From Pseudaminobacter sp040045035 (GTDB taxonomy: Bacteria > Pseudomonadota > Alphaproteobacteria > Rhizobiales > Rhizobiaceae), in contig NZ_JBDZDS010000003.1 of NCBI RefSeq assembly GCF_040045035.1, positions 310,001 to 374,000 of the forward strand: DNA of 64,000 nt. Direction: 5' to 3'. Numbering within the stretch: the first letter of the stretch is position 1; every line of letters begins with the position of its first letter. Below the pieces are notes generated by a model. It worked only from the letters and a program-made list of their open reading frames with translations. It was not told where the DNA came from and made no database searches. Made by a program: the position numbers and the translations under genes. Shown here piece by piece: positions 51,336 to 60,285 of this stretch.

Positions 51336-51591
51336 TGCTCGGCACTCCGTCGCTCCAATGGAAGCAAATGCGCCATTGGTCGTTTATCCTAATCGAGAAT
51401 TGGCCCTTCCTGTTGCCTTTCAAGGCTTCGAGGCGATTGCCCGGTGGAATTTTCAGCTCATCGAGGCGGCGCGCCTGATTGAGTAGCCTGAGCTTGACCA
51501 GGGACTTGTCCTGTATGCCCGGCGGAAGCTTTCGGCTTCGAACGCCGTTCCAGATCTTTTCCGTCTCGACGTCGGCGAAGCTCCCGATCAT
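51310..51591 (-). CDS. higB: HigB-type toxin (RelE/ParE superfamily)
   Basis: A 93-residue toxin of the HigB/killer-protein family: MIGSFADVETEKIWNG at the start, LNQARRLDELKIPPGNRLEAL and the C-terminal NDQWRICFHW core. Relatives cleave mRNA at the ribosome. It is intact, unlike the ParE remnant at 21021. The start is only six bases from a 25-base palindrome, and an AGGG inside that palindrome serves as the ribosome site. Confidence 0.92.
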   Translation of the reverse strand: MIGSFADVETEKIWNGVRSRKLPPGIQDKSLVKLRLLNQARRLDELKIPPGNRLEALKGNRKGQFSIRINDQWRICFHWSDGVPSNVEITDYH

Positions 51592-51597
51592 GATCTA

Positions 51598-51622
51598 CCC
51601 TATAACGCATAACGTCATAGGG
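51598..51622. promoter_or_regulatory. Candidate HigA operator overlapping the higB ribosome binding site
   Basis: CCCTAT and ATAGGG are the ends of a 25-base palindrome with TAACG repeated inside. On the higB strand the right end supplies TATAGGG, so the AGGG Shine-Dalgarno lies inside the probable repressor site. The mRNA leader must be very short. Confidence 0.55.
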
Positions 51623-51731
51623 ATCAATCAGGTGCGATACAGGCATCTTGCTCTCGCCCGCGCCATCGTTCATAAGCGCGCATCGATTTTCGCCGCGCGC
51701 GAAACGGCCCTCCACAAGCCACGAGGACATC

Positions 51732-52799
51732 ATGCACGAATTCAAGCCGCTCGTCTTTTCCGGCGTCCAGCCAACGGGCAATCTCCATCTCGGCAATTAT
51801 CTCGGTGCGATCCGCAAATTCGTCGCCCTGCAGGAAACCAACGACTGCGTCTATTGCGTCGTCGACCTGCACTCGCTGACCGCCCAGCTCGTCCATGACG
51901 ACCTGGCTGGCCAGACGCGCTCGATCACCGCGGCCTTCCTGGCATCCGGCATCGACCCGAAGAAGCACATCGTCTTCAACCAGGCCCGCGTGCTGCAGCA
52001 TGCCGAGCTTGCCTGGATCTTCAACTGCGTGGCGCGCATCGGCTGGATGAACCGCATGACGCAGTTCAAGGACAAGGCCGGCAAGGACCGCGAGAACGCC
52101 TCGCTCGGCCTGCTCGCCTATCCGAGCCTGATGGCGGCTGACATCCTGCTCTACCGCGCGACCCATGTGCCGGTCGGCGAAGACCAGAAGCAGCACCTGG
52201 AGCTGACCCGCGACATCGCCCAGAAGTTCAATAACGACTTCTCCGCCCGTATCGCCGAGCTCGGCCTCGGCGTCGAGATGATGATGGGCGAGGAGAAGGT
52301 GAACGGCTTCTTCCCGATCACCGAGCCGATCATCGGCGGCCCGGCGGCGCGCATCATGTCGCTGCGCGACGGCTCCAAGAAGATGTCGAAGTCGGACCCC
52401 TCGGACCTTTCGCGCATCAACCTGACCGACGACGCCGACACGATCTCGAAGAAGATCAAGAAGGCCAAGACCGATCCGGAGGCTCTGCCGAGCGAGGTCG
52501 ACGAACTTGCCAGCCGCCCCGAGGCCGAAAACCTGGTCGGCATCTATGCCGGCCTCGCTGACATGTCGAAGCAGGACGTGCTCAAGGAGTTCGGCGGCCA
52601 GCAGTTCTCGGTGTTCAAGCCGGCGCTGGCAGATCTCGCGGTCGAGAAGCTCTCACCGGTCGCCGACGAGATGCGCCGCCTGATTGCGGACCCCGGCTAC
52701 ATCGACAGCGTGCTGCGCGACGGCGGCGACCGTGCGCGCGTGATCGCCGAAGGCACGATGAAGAGCGTGCATCAGATCATCGGCCTGCTCAACAATTGA
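51732..52799 (+). CDS. trpS: Tryptophanyl-tRNA synthetase
   Basis: A 355-residue class Ic aminoacyl-tRNA synthetase that charges tRNA-Trp. The HIGH motif is in PTGNLHLGNYLGA and the KMSKS motif is KKMSKSDPS. The start ATG 51732 (MHEFKPLVFSGVQPTG) follows GAGG; an upstream open frame from 51648 is dissimilar. It is followed by a Usp gene and nfuA in the same direction. Confidence 0.96.
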   Translation: MHEFKPLVFSGVQPTGNLHLGNYLGAIRKFVALQETNDCVYCVVDLHSLTAQLVHDDLAGQTRSITAAFLASGIDPKKHIVFNQARVLQHAELAWIFNCVARIGWMNRMTQFKDKAGKDRENASLGLLAYPSLMAADILLYRATHVPVGEDQKQHLELTRDIAQKFNNDFSARIAELGLGVEMMMGEEKVNGFFPITEPIIGGPAARIMSLRDGSKKMSKSDPSDLSRINLTDDADTISKKIKKAKTDPEALPSEVDELASRPEAENLVGIYAGLADMSKQDVLKEFGGQQFSVFKPALADLAVEKLSPVADEMRRLIADPGYIDSVLRDGGDRARVIAEGTMKSVHQIIGLLNN

Positions 52800-52883
52800 G
52801 CCTTTCCGACCTGACCGCTTGCCGAGTTCCGGCGCCAATGGCAGATTGCGCCGGAACAGGCGGGCCCTCAGCAAGGTTGGAAC

Positions 52884-53375
52884 ATGGTCTCTAAGCGTCT
52901 CAGTCGCGAAGCCGGACACCGACGCAAATTTTTGGCGATCATTGACGATACGCCGGAATGCGAGCGCGCGGTGGCCTATGCCTCCTACCGCGCCAAGAAC
53001 ACCGGCGGCGGCGTGGTGCTGCTCTACGTGATCGAGCCGAGCGACTTCCAGCACTGGCTGGGCGTCGAGAAGATCATGCGCGAGGAGGCCACCGCCACCG
53101 CCAATGCGGCGCTGGACGGCTATGCCGCCAAGGTGCGCGAAAAGCTCGGCATCGAGCCGGAACTGGCGGTGCGCGAGGGCAAGCCCGCCGAGCAGATCCA
53201 CCAGCTGATCGAGGAGGACCAGGACATCGCCATCCTGGTGCTTGCCGCCGGCGCTTCAAAGGAAGGGCCGGGGCCGCTGGTCGCCTCCATCGCCGGCAAG
53301 GGCGCGGCTTTTCCGATTCCCGTCACGGTGGTGCCGCAAAATCTGTCCGACGAGGACATTGAAAGTCTCGCCTGA
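52884..53375 (+). CDS. Universal stress protein
   Basis: A 163-residue UspA-type protein, FLAIIDDTPECERAVAYASYRAKN at the N-terminus and a C-terminal VLAAGASKEGPGPLVASIAGKGA, followed by FPIPVTVVP. The G-rich loop replaces the canonical GxxG-x9-G(S/T), so ATP binding is uncertain. It lies 84 bases after trpS and about 105 before nfuA, an arrangement I believe is conserved in rhizobia. Confidence 0.85.
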   Translation: MVSKRLSREAGHRRKFLAIIDDTPECERAVAYASYRAKNTGGGVVLLYVIEPSDFQHWLGVEKIMREEATATANAALDGYAAKVREKLGIEPELAVREGKPAEQIHQLIEEDQDIAILVLAAGASKEGPGPLVASIAGKGAAFPIPVTVVPQNLSDEDIESLA

Positions 53376-53481
53376 GCTCATCATCTGTCAGACACGGCCG
53401 GCCGGTTTCGCTTGAACATCGGCGACGCAGGGCCTATTTAGAACCATTCCAAACTACCCAGACACGCACGGAGATGCGGCC

Positions 53482-54054
53482 ATGTTCATCCAGACCGAGG
53501 CGACCCCCAATCCTGCAACGCTGAAATTCCTGCCCGGTAAGGAAGTGCTGACGCAGGGCACGGCCGACTTCCGCGACCCCGAAGCGGCAGCACAGGCCTC
53601 GCCGCTCGCCGGACGCCTGTTCGAGATTCCCGGCGTGACCGGCGTGTTCTTCGGCTACGACTTCATCACCGTCACCAAGGACGGCGGCCCCGACTGGCAG
53701 CACCTGAAGCCGGCGATCCTGGGCGCGATCATGGAACACTTCATGTCGGGCGCGCCGGTGATGGCCGCCGGCAGCCATGCCGCCGCCGAACATGCCGACG
53801 GCGAGTTCTACGATGAGGAAGACACCGAGATCGTGGCCACCATCAAGGAACTGCTCGACACCCGCGTGCGCCCAGCTGTGGCACAGGATGGCGGCGACAT
53901 CACCTTCCGCGGCTATGAGAAGGGCACCGTGTTCCTGCACATGAAGGGCGCCTGCGCCGGCTGCCCCTCGTCGACCGCGACACTGAAGCACGGCATCCAG
54001 AACCTGCTGCGCCACTTCGTGCCCGAGGTGGAGCACGTCGAACAGGTCGCCTGA
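53482..54054 (+). CDS. NifU family Fe-S cluster carrier (Nfu type)
   Basis: A 190-residue iron-sulfur carrier. Residues 1-87 form the Nfu N-terminal domain (MFIQTEATPNPATLKFLPG). Residues from about 115 form the NifU-like domain with C158-A-G-C161 in GACAGCPSS, which binds a 4Fe-4S cluster between two subunits for delivery to apo-proteins. The layout is that of mitochondrial Nfu1 and alphaproteobacterial homologues. A strong terminator follows. Confidence 0.93.
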   Translation: MFIQTEATPNPATLKFLPGKEVLTQGTADFRDPEAAAQASPLAGRLFEIPGVTGVFFGYDFITVTKDGGPDWQHLKPAILGAIMEHFMSGAPVMAAGSHAAAEHADGEFYDEEDTEIVATIKELLDTRVRPAVAQDGGDITFRGYEKGTVFLHMKGACAGCPSSTATLKHGIQNLLRHFVPEVEHVEQVA

Positions 54055-54083
54055 GCCGCATCCCCTGGAGTTTGCAGACAACA

Positions 54084-54111
54084 AAAAACCGGGCCCATAA
54101 GCCCGGTTTTT
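54084..54111 (+). terminator. Intrinsic terminator after the Nfu gene
   Basis: AAAAACCGGGC-CCATAA-GCCCGGTTTTT forms an 11-bp stem with the T-run in the stem's right arm, 30 bases after the stop at 54054. It can also act for the convergent L,D-transpeptidase gene. Confidence 0.9.
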
Positions 54112-54193
54112 CATTGCGACGCCCTTGTTGCCGAGACGGCTCGCGTAAAATCTTTTTTTCCGAGGCTCCCGCGACGCGAGGGGGCCAGGACGG

Positions 54194-54814
54194 CTAAATG
54201 ACGATCACCTTGGCGCCGACCTCCGCGCGATTGTAGAGATCGATGATGTCCTGGTTCATCAGGCGGATGCAGCCCGACGACATGGCCTTGCCGATGGAGA
54301 ACCATTCGGGCGTGCCATGCAGGCGATAGCCGGAATCGCCGTTCTTGTTGAACAGGTACATGGCGCGGGCGCCGAGCGGGTTCGTCAGGCCGGGCGGCAT
54401 GCCGCCGCGCCATTTGGCGAGTTCCGGCTGGCGCCCGACCATCGCCGAAGGCGGCGTCCAGGTCGGCCATTCGCGCTTGACCGCGATGCGCGCGGTGCCA
54501 TGCCATTCGAAGCCCTCGCGGCCGACGCCGATGCCGTAGCGCACCGCCTTGCCCTCGGGCAGCACGAAATAGAGGAACTTGTTGTCGGTATCGACAACGA
54601 TGGTGCCCGGATTCTCGGGCGTGTCGTAACGCACGATCTGGCGATGGTATTTCCTGTCGACCTTGCTGATCGGGATGGGCGGCAACTGGTAGCCGGCATC
54701 CGCCCGCGCGCCATAATCGGACGAGAACATCTTGAAGGTGCCATCGCTGGTACAACCAGCGACGCCAATCGCAAGTGCAAGACTTGCGGCGACGAAAAGT
54801 GTCTTCATGCGCAT
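54194..54814 (-). CDS. L,D-transpeptidase (YkuD domain) lipoprotein
   Basis: A protein of about 206 residues. The N-terminus ends in VAGC at residue 21, a lipobox, so it should be a lipoprotein. The YkuD domain occupies about 60-205, with VVDTDNKFLYFVLPEGKAVRY, the first histidine in HGTPEWFSIG and the catalytic cysteine in MSSGCIRLMNQD. The usual SHGC is SSGC here, a variant I recall in rhizobial paralogues. It would form 3-3 crosslinks or attach envelope proteins to peptidoglycan. ATG 54814 or 54808 are both possible starts. Confidence 0.87.
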   Translation of the reverse strand: MRMKTLFVAASLALAIGVAGCTSDGTFKMFSSDYGARADAGYQLPPIPISKVDRKYHRQIVRYDTPENPGTIVVDTDNKFLYFVLPEGKAVRYGIGVGREGFEWHGTARIAVKREWPTWTPPSAMVGRQPELAKWRGGMPPGLTNPLGARAMYLFNKNGDSGYRLHGTPEWFSIGKAMSSGCIRLMNQDIIDLYNRAEVGAKVIVI

Positions 54815-55073
54815 AAGAATATCCGCAGCTCCGATCCCGACCACATCCGGCCCGAATCAGGCCGCTTTTTCGCCGTTATTTGTATGTGAGCATTTTGTTG
54901 CTTGCCAAGTGCTTGGTCGGATCAAGTAGGGCCGGATGCAAGCAAGGGCCGCGCTGCTATGGCTTTTCGGCAACAGTAGGCATGGGTGGTCACTGCGGCC
55001 CAGGAAGCGTCACTAGGACAGGTGGCTGCAAAAACGGGTTCAAAACGAGAACATAACGTGGCATGGTGCGGCC

Positions 55074-55574
55074 ATGCCTATCGTTTCCCCCCTCCCCGCC
55101 AATCCCCTCGTCGACGGGCGCCAGTCCGAGCGCGCCATGATCGTGCGGCGCGGCGTGCAGCGCCTCCTGATGCAGATGGGCGCGCATGTGCTGCCCGAAC
55201 TGTCGCTGGCAACTGGCCGGCGCGCCGACCTCGTAGCACTTACGCGCAAGGGCGACATCTGGATCATCGAGATAAAGTCGTCGGTCGAGGATTTTCGCGT
55301 CGACCGCAAATGGCCCGACTACCGGCTGCATTCGGACCGCTTCTTCTTCGCCACCCATCCCGAGGTGCCGGCGGAGATCTTCCCCGAGGACTGCGGCTTT
55401 ATCCTTTCCGACGGCTACGGCGCGGAAATCCTGCGCGAGGCGCCGGAGCACCGCATTGCCGCCGCCACCCGCAAGGCGCTGATGCTGCGCATTGCACGCG
55501 CCGGTGCCGCCCGCCTGCTGGCGGCCGAGCTTGCTGGCGTTTCGGTGCCAGCGTTGGATGGGGAAAGCGAGTAG
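55074..55574 (+). CDS. mmcB: MmcB family DNA repair protein
   Basis: A 166-residue protein of the MmcB (formerly DUF1052) family, which in Caulobacter is part of the SOS-linked DNA damage response. ADLVALTRKGDIWIIEIKSS gives D52 and E66-x-K68, the PD-(D/E)xK nuclease pattern, followed by DFRVDRKWPDY. It is alone between the L,D-transpeptidase promoter region and repeat B; no LexA box was identified with confidence upstream. Confidence 0.88.
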   Translation: MPIVSPLPANPLVDGRQSERAMIVRRGVQRLLMQMGAHVLPELSLATGRRADLVALTRKGDIWIIEIKSSVEDFRVDRKWPDYRLHSDRFFFATHPEVPAEIFPEDCGFILSDGYGAEILREAPEHRIAAATRKALMLRIARAGAARLLAAELAGVSVPALDGESE

Positions 55575-55620
55575 GGCTGCTACCCTCTCGCAAGGACAGT
55601 GCAATTGCCTATGGCGCGGA

Positions 55621-55796
55621 TTACCCCCACTCCGCCTCGCTTCGCTCGGCACCTCTCCCCCTCAAAAGGGGAGAGGAAGGGTGTCAAGCTTGCGGACGGC
55701 GCTTCCTCTCCCCCGTCGATCGGGGGGTCCCAAGGACGGGCGAGACCCGTGGCTCGCCCCGGAACGGTGGTTTGCGAAGCAAACCGGAGTGGGGGT
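55621..55796. repeat. Palindromic intergenic repeat, copy B
   Basis: Begins TTACCCCCACTCCGCCTCGC and ends CCGGAGTGGGGGT. The first 107 bases are nearly identical to the reverse complement of copy A (35758-35900). The right part differs, carrying an insertion-like segment with GGTTTGCGAAGCAAACCGGA. It lies between convergent mmcB and actR and ends seven bases before the actR stop. Confidence 0.8.
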
Positions 55797-55803
55797 CGAA
55801 GGC

Positions 55804-56367
55804 TTACCGCGGCGCGCGCTTGGCCAAGATGCGCTGCAGCGTGCGGCGGTGCATATTGAGCCGGCGCGCGGTTTCCGAGACGTTGCGCTCGCACATCTCG
55901 TAGACCCGCTGGATGTGCTCCCAGCGCACGCGGTCGGCCGACATCGGATTTTCCGGGGGCGCGGCGCGTTCGCCGGAGGTGCGCGTCAGCGCCGCGAACA
56001 CGTCGTCGGCGTCGGCCGGCTTGGACAGATAGTCGACAGCGCCGAGCTTCACGGCCGTGACGGCGGTGGCGATGTTGCCGTAGCCGGTGAGGATGATGGT
56101 GCGGGCATCGGCTCGCTTCTCGCGGATCGCGGCGACCACGTCGAGGCCGTTGCCGTCGCCCAGCCGCATATCGACCACCGCATAGGCCGGCGCATTGGCG
56201 CGCGCCTTTGCGACGGCTTCCTCGACGCTTTCGGCGGTCTCGACCTGGAAGCCACGCAGCTCCATGGCGCGTGCAAGACGGGTCAGGAACGGCTTGTCGT
56301 CATCCACGATCAGCAGAGAGGTGTCGCCGCCGGTAATGCTGCCATCAACCACTTCGTCGCCGTTCAT
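55804..56367 (-). CDS. actR: Response regulator ActR/RegA/PrrA type
   Basis: A 187-residue redox response regulator. The receiver has the acid pocket D22-D23-D24, phospho-acceptor D66 in VVDMRLGDGNGLD, and YLSKPAD. The C-terminal Fis-type helix-turn-helix is NVSETARRLNMHRRTLQRIL, nearly invariant in the family. Paired with ActS upstream it controls CO2/N2 fixation, respiration or acid tolerance genes in response to redox state. ATG 56367 gives the usual length; an upstream extension of 20 residues is dissimilar. Confidence 0.95.
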   Translation of the reverse strand: MNGDEVVDGSITGGDTSLLIVDDDKPFLTRLARAMELRGFQVETAESVEEAVAKARANAPAYAVVDMRLGDGNGLDVVAAIREKRADARTIILTGYGNIATAVTAVKLGAVDYLSKPADADDVFAALTRTSGERAAPPENPMSADRVRWEHIQRVYEMCERNVSETARRLNMHRRTLQRILAKRAPR

Positions 56368-56457
56368 AATCGTCTGGTCCGTTCTATCTGTTTTTGCTGC
56401 TTGTTTTGCGACCAATATAGGCGTCAAGAGCGCATTTTTCCACCCATAGGGCGGGCG

Positions 56458-57786
56458 TCAGGCGGTGTCGAACATGGAGGAGGCCGCAGACCTCGGATTG
56501 AGGAAGACGTCGTGCGGCCATTCGATCCTCACGACGGCCCCCTTGCCGCGTTCATTGGCGTTGGAAAAGGTCAAAGTGGCGCCGGAGCGCTCCAGCAGCG
56601 TCTTGGCGATGAACAGCCCAAGGCCCAGGCCCCCGCCCTGCTCGCCGCCGCCTTGCCGCGTGGTCATGTAGGGCTCGCCGATGCGGTCGATGATCTCGGG
56701 CGGAAAACCCGGCCCGTCGTCGATGATCTCGAAGATCACGTCGCGCTCGTTCCAGCTCCAGCGGATGGTGACGGTGTTGACGGCGAAGTCGACGGCATTC
56801 TCGACCAGATTGCCGAGGCCGTAGATGACGCCCGGGTTGCGGTGGCCGACCGGCTCGGGGCCGACCTGTTCGCCCGGCTCCAGCTTGATGGCGATGCCGA
56901 AATCGCGGTGCGGGGCGATCACCTCCTCCACCAGCGAGGTGAGCGGCAGGCGCGCCAGATGCACCTCGCTTTCCGACGACAGGCTGGTGAGGCGCTTGAG
57001 GATCTGGCGGCAGCGTTCGCTCTGCGTGCGCAGCAGCGTGACGTCCTCGTGGAACTTCGGATCCTTGCCCAGCGCGCGCTCCATCTCCTTGGCGACGAGG
57101 GTGATGGTGGCCAGCGGCGTGCCGAGCTCGTGGGCGGCGGCCGCGGCCAGCCCGTCCAGCGCCGACAGGTGCTGCTCGCGCTGCAGCACCAGCTCGGTGG
57201 CCGATAGCGCATTGGCGAGCAGCCGCGCCTCCTCGGCCACGCGCCAGGCATAGATGGCGGTGAAGGCGATGCTCGACACCACCGCCACCCACATGCCGGC
57301 GACATAGAGGAACGGCATCGCAAGCTCGGTGCCGGCAAACCAGGGCAGCGGCAGGTGGAAGAAGGCGAGCAGCGTGGTGAGCGCCATCACGAACACGCCG
57401 AGGATCGCGGTGAGGCTGAGCGGCAGCGAGGTGGCGGAAATGACCACCGGCACCGTCATCAGCAGCGAGAACGGGTTGGTGAGCCCGCCGGTCATGTAGA
57501 GCAGGCCGGCAAGCTGCAGCGCGTCGAAGGTGAGGATGCCGAGCGCGGGCAGCGGCTGCAGCCGGTGGGCGGCCGGAAAGCGGAAGGTGAGCAGCAGGTT
57601 CAGCCAGGCCGAACAGGCGATCAGCGTGAAGCACAGGCTGACCGGCAGCGGAAACTGGAACCAGTAGGCGATGACGACGACGGTAATGCTCTGGCCGATA
57701 ATGGCCAGCCAGCGCAGCCGGATCAGCGTGTTGAGACGCAGGCGTGCGGTCTGCAGGAAGTCGGGCATCTTCTTTGTCTTGACCAT
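56458..57786 (-). CDS. actS: Sensor histidine kinase ActS/RegB/PrrB type
   Basis: A 442-residue membrane kinase with six N-terminal helices. It has the quinone-binding GGLTNPF (100-106), the phospho-histidine H219 in AAAAHELGTPLATI, the redox-active cysteine C259 in SERCRQIL and the ATP-binding N, G1 and G2 boxes (NLVENAVDFA, DDGPGFP, GGGLGLGLF). All features needed for redox sensing are present. It lies 90 bases upstream of actR and 39 bases after hrpB on the same strand. Confidence 0.95.
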   Translation of the reverse strand: MVKTKKMPDFLQTARLRLNTLIRLRWLAIIGQSITVVVIAYWFQFPLPVSLCFTLIACSAWLNLLLTFRFPAAHRLQPLPALGILTFDALQLAGLLYMTGGLTNPFSLLMTVPVVISATSLPLSLTAILGVFVMALTTLLAFFHLPLPWFAGTELAMPFLYVAGMWVAVVSSIAFTAIYAWRVAEEARLLANALSATELVLQREQHLSALDGLAAAAAHELGTPLATITLVAKEMERALGKDPKFHEDVTLLRTQSERCRQILKRLTSLSSESEVHLARLPLTSLVEEVIAPHRDFGIAIKLEPGEQVGPEPVGHRNPGVIYGLGNLVENAVDFAVNTVTIRWSWNERDVIFEIIDDGPGFPPEIIDRIGEPYMTTRQGGGEQGGGLGLGLFIAKTLLERSGATLTFSNANERGKGAVVRIEWPHDVFLNPRSAASSMFDTA

Positions 57787-57825
57787 GAAGGGTTTATGCG
57801 CCGGACAGGCACGGAGCGCCAAGCG

Positions 57826-60285
57826 CTATTTGACGCGGGGTTTTGCCCGCGCCGTAGCCTGCGCCGACAGAGGATCGTCGGGCCAGACATGTTTCGGATA
57901 GCGGCCGCGCATGTCGGAGCGCACATCGGCCCAGGAGCCGCGCCAGAAGCCCGGCAGGTCGCGCGTGGTCTGGATCGGCCGGTGCGCTGGCGACAAGAGC
58001 TCCAGCGTCAGCGGCACCGTGCCGCCGGCGATGGACGGATGCTTGTCGAGGCCAAAAAGTTCCTGCACGCGGATGGCCAGCACCGGCCACTCGCCCTCAT
58101 AGTCGATCGGCACGCGGCTGCCGGAGGGCGCGTCGAAATGGGTGGGCGCCAGCGCGCCCAGCTTGCGCTGCAAATCATGCGGCACCTGGGACAGCAACGC
58201 ATCGTGCAGCACGCCGGCGCCGATGCGGGCAAAGCTGGCCTCGCCGGTGAGGAAGGGCAGCAGCCAGTCGTCGAGCGAGGCGATCAGCGCCTCGTCCGAC
58301 ATGTCGGGCCAAGGCGCGCCGAGGCCGGTGTGCAGCCATTGCAGGCGATGGCGCAGGATCTCGGCTTCCTTGCCCCAGTTCAGCAGCGACAGGCCGTGTG
58401 CCTTCAGCGCCTCGATGATGGCGCGGTCGGCGTCAGGACCGGAAGGCGCCGGCAGCATGCGCTCGGAAAGGGTGATGGCGCCAAGCCGCACCGTTTCGCG
58501 CACCCGCACCGCGCGTTTTTCAGGGTCGAAGGCGCTTTCCAGCTTCTTTTCGATGTGGTGGCCGAGCACGGAGCGAATCTCGGCCTCGGAGACGGGAGCG
58601 GCGGCGGCGATGCGCGCATTCTGCGCCTTGCCCTGCATGTCGGCCACGACGAGAAATGTTTCGCCGGCAAGCGGATCGGCGGCGTCGAGCATCGCGCCGC
58701 TGCCATTAGCGAGCACAAAGCGCCCGCGCTCGCCGCGCGCCTTGGCGACGCGGTCGGGCCAGGCGCGGAGGAGAAGGACGCCCGCCGCTTCCGGCGCGGA
58801 GGCTCGGCCGCCACCATTTGCAGCCCGCGCCAGCCGCTCCGCCAATTGTCTCGCCGCCACCGCACGCGGCGATCTTTCGCACATGAACCGCGACAGCCGC
58901 CGCTCCAGGTCGACGCTGTCCCCGCCAAGGCCGCGCTCGGTGAGCAGCACGGCGAGCTGAGCGGCTTCCAGCCCCTGCCCTTCCCGCGCCGCCTCGGCCA
59001 CCATATGCGCGAGCCGCACCGGCAGAGCCAGCTTGCGCATCGCCGCGCCGGCCTCGGTCAGCCGGCCGTCGGCGTCGATGGCGTCGAGTTCGGTGAGCAG
59101 CGTGCGCGCCTCCGAGAGCGCGGGCGCGGGCGGCACGTCCAAAAAGGCGAGGCTTGCCGGATCGGCGACACCGAAGGCGGCACAATCGAGCATCAGGCCC
59201 GACAGGTCGGCCTCGAGAATTTCCGGGGGCGTGAAGGCGGGAAGTGCGGCCGTCTGCTCGGCGCGCCAGAGGCGGACGGCGACGCCCGGTTCGGTGCGGC
59301 CGGCACGGCCCGCACGCTGATCGGCCGAGGCGCGCGACACGCGCACCGTTTCCAGCCGGGTGAGGCCACTGGCCGGCTCGTAGCGCGGCAGGCGCGACAG
59401 GCCGGAATCGATCACCACACGCACGCCGTCGATGGTGATGGAGGTTTCGGCGATCGCGGTCGCGAGCACCACCTTGCGGCGGCCGGCAGGCGCCGGCTTG
59501 ATCGCAGCGTCCTGCGTCTTCGCATCCAGCATGCCGTAGAGCGGCACGATGTCGGTGTCGGCACCGACGCGGCCTTCGAGGCGTTCGCGCGTGCGTTCGA
59601 TCTCGCGCTGGCCGGGCAAGAAGGCAAGCACGCTGCCGGGCTCGTCGGCCAGCGCCTCGCGCACGGCCCTGGCCATGGCATCCTCGATAGGCGTGCCGGC
59701 CGGCCGCTCCTGATAGCGAACATCGATGGGAAAACTGCGACCTTCGCTTTCGATGACCGGCACGTCGCCGAGCAGGCTGGCGACGCGTGCGCCGTCGAGC
59801 GTGGCCGACATCACCAGCAGCCTGAGCTCGGGCCTCAGCGCGCCCTGCACGTCGAGCGCCAGGGCAAGGCCGAAGTCGCCGTCAAGCGAGCGCTCGTGGA
59901 ACTCGTCGAAGATCACCGCCGCGATGCCCGTCAGCTCGGGATCGTCGAGGATCATGCGCGCCAAAATGCCTTCGGTGACCACGAGGACTCTTGTCCGGGC
60001 CGACTGCTTGCGCTCCATGCGCATGGCATAGCCGACCGTACCGCCGGGCTCCTCGCCCAGAAGCTGGGCCATGCGGCGCGCGGCGGCGCGGGCGGCCAGG
60101 CGGCGGGGCTCGAGCAGCAGGATCTTTCCGTCGCCCAACCACGGCGCATCGAGCAGCGCCAGCGGCACCAGCGTGGTCTTGCCAGCACCTGGCGGCGCGA
60201 CCAGCACCGCGCTCGACTTGGCTGCCAGCGCATCGGCAAGCGCCGGCAGAACGGCTGTGACGGGAAGCTCGGGTAAGCTCGGCAT
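57826..60285 (-). CDS. hrpB: ATP-dependent helicase HrpB
   Basis: An 819-residue DEAH-type RNA helicase. Walker A is APPGAGKTTLVPLAL, motif II is DEFHERSLDGDFG (DEFH), motif III MSATLDG, motif VI QRAGRAGRTEPG, and the HrpB C-terminal domain ends in DDPLSAQATARAKPRVK. The cellular role is unclear; in E. coli it is non-essential. Its ATG overlaps the stop of the ABC ATPase upstream (TAATG), and actS follows after 39 bases. Confidence 0.93.
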   Translation of the reverse strand: MPSLPELPVTAVLPALADALAAKSSAVLVAPPGAGKTTLVPLALLDAPWLGDGKILLLEPRRLAARAAARRMAQLLGEEPGGTVGYAMRMERKQSARTRVLVVTEGILARMILDDPELTGIAAVIFDEFHERSLDGDFGLALALDVQGALRPELRLLVMSATLDGARVASLLGDVPVIESEGRSFPIDVRYQERPAGTPIEDAMARAVREALADEPGSVLAFLPGQREIERTRERLEGRVGADTDIVPLYGMLDAKTQDAAIKPAPAGRRKVVLATAIAETSITIDGVRVVIDSGLSRLPRYEPASGLTRLETVRVSRASADQRAGRAGRTEPGVAVRLWRAEQTAALPAFTPPEILEADLSGLMLDCAAFGVADPASLAFLDVPPAPALSEARTLLTELDAIDADGRLTEAGAAMRKLALPVRLAHMVAEAAREGQGLEAAQLAVLLTERGLGGDSVDLERRLSRFMCERSPRAVAARQLAERLARAANGGGRASAPEAAGVLLLRAWPDRVAKARGERGRFVLANGSGAMLDAADPLAGETFLVVADMQGKAQNARIAAAAPVSEAEIRSVLGHHIEKKLESAFDPEKRAVRVRETVRLGAITLSERMLPAPSGPDADRAIIEALKAHGLSLLNWGKEAEILRHRLQWLHTGLGAPWPDMSDEALIASLDDWLLPFLTGEASFARIGAGVLHDALLSQVPHDLQRKLGALAPTHFDAPSGSRVPIDYEGEWPVLAIRVQELFGLDKHPSIAGGTVPLTLELLSPAHRPIQTTRDLPGFWRGSWADVRSDMRGRYPKHVWPDDPLSAQATARAKPRVK

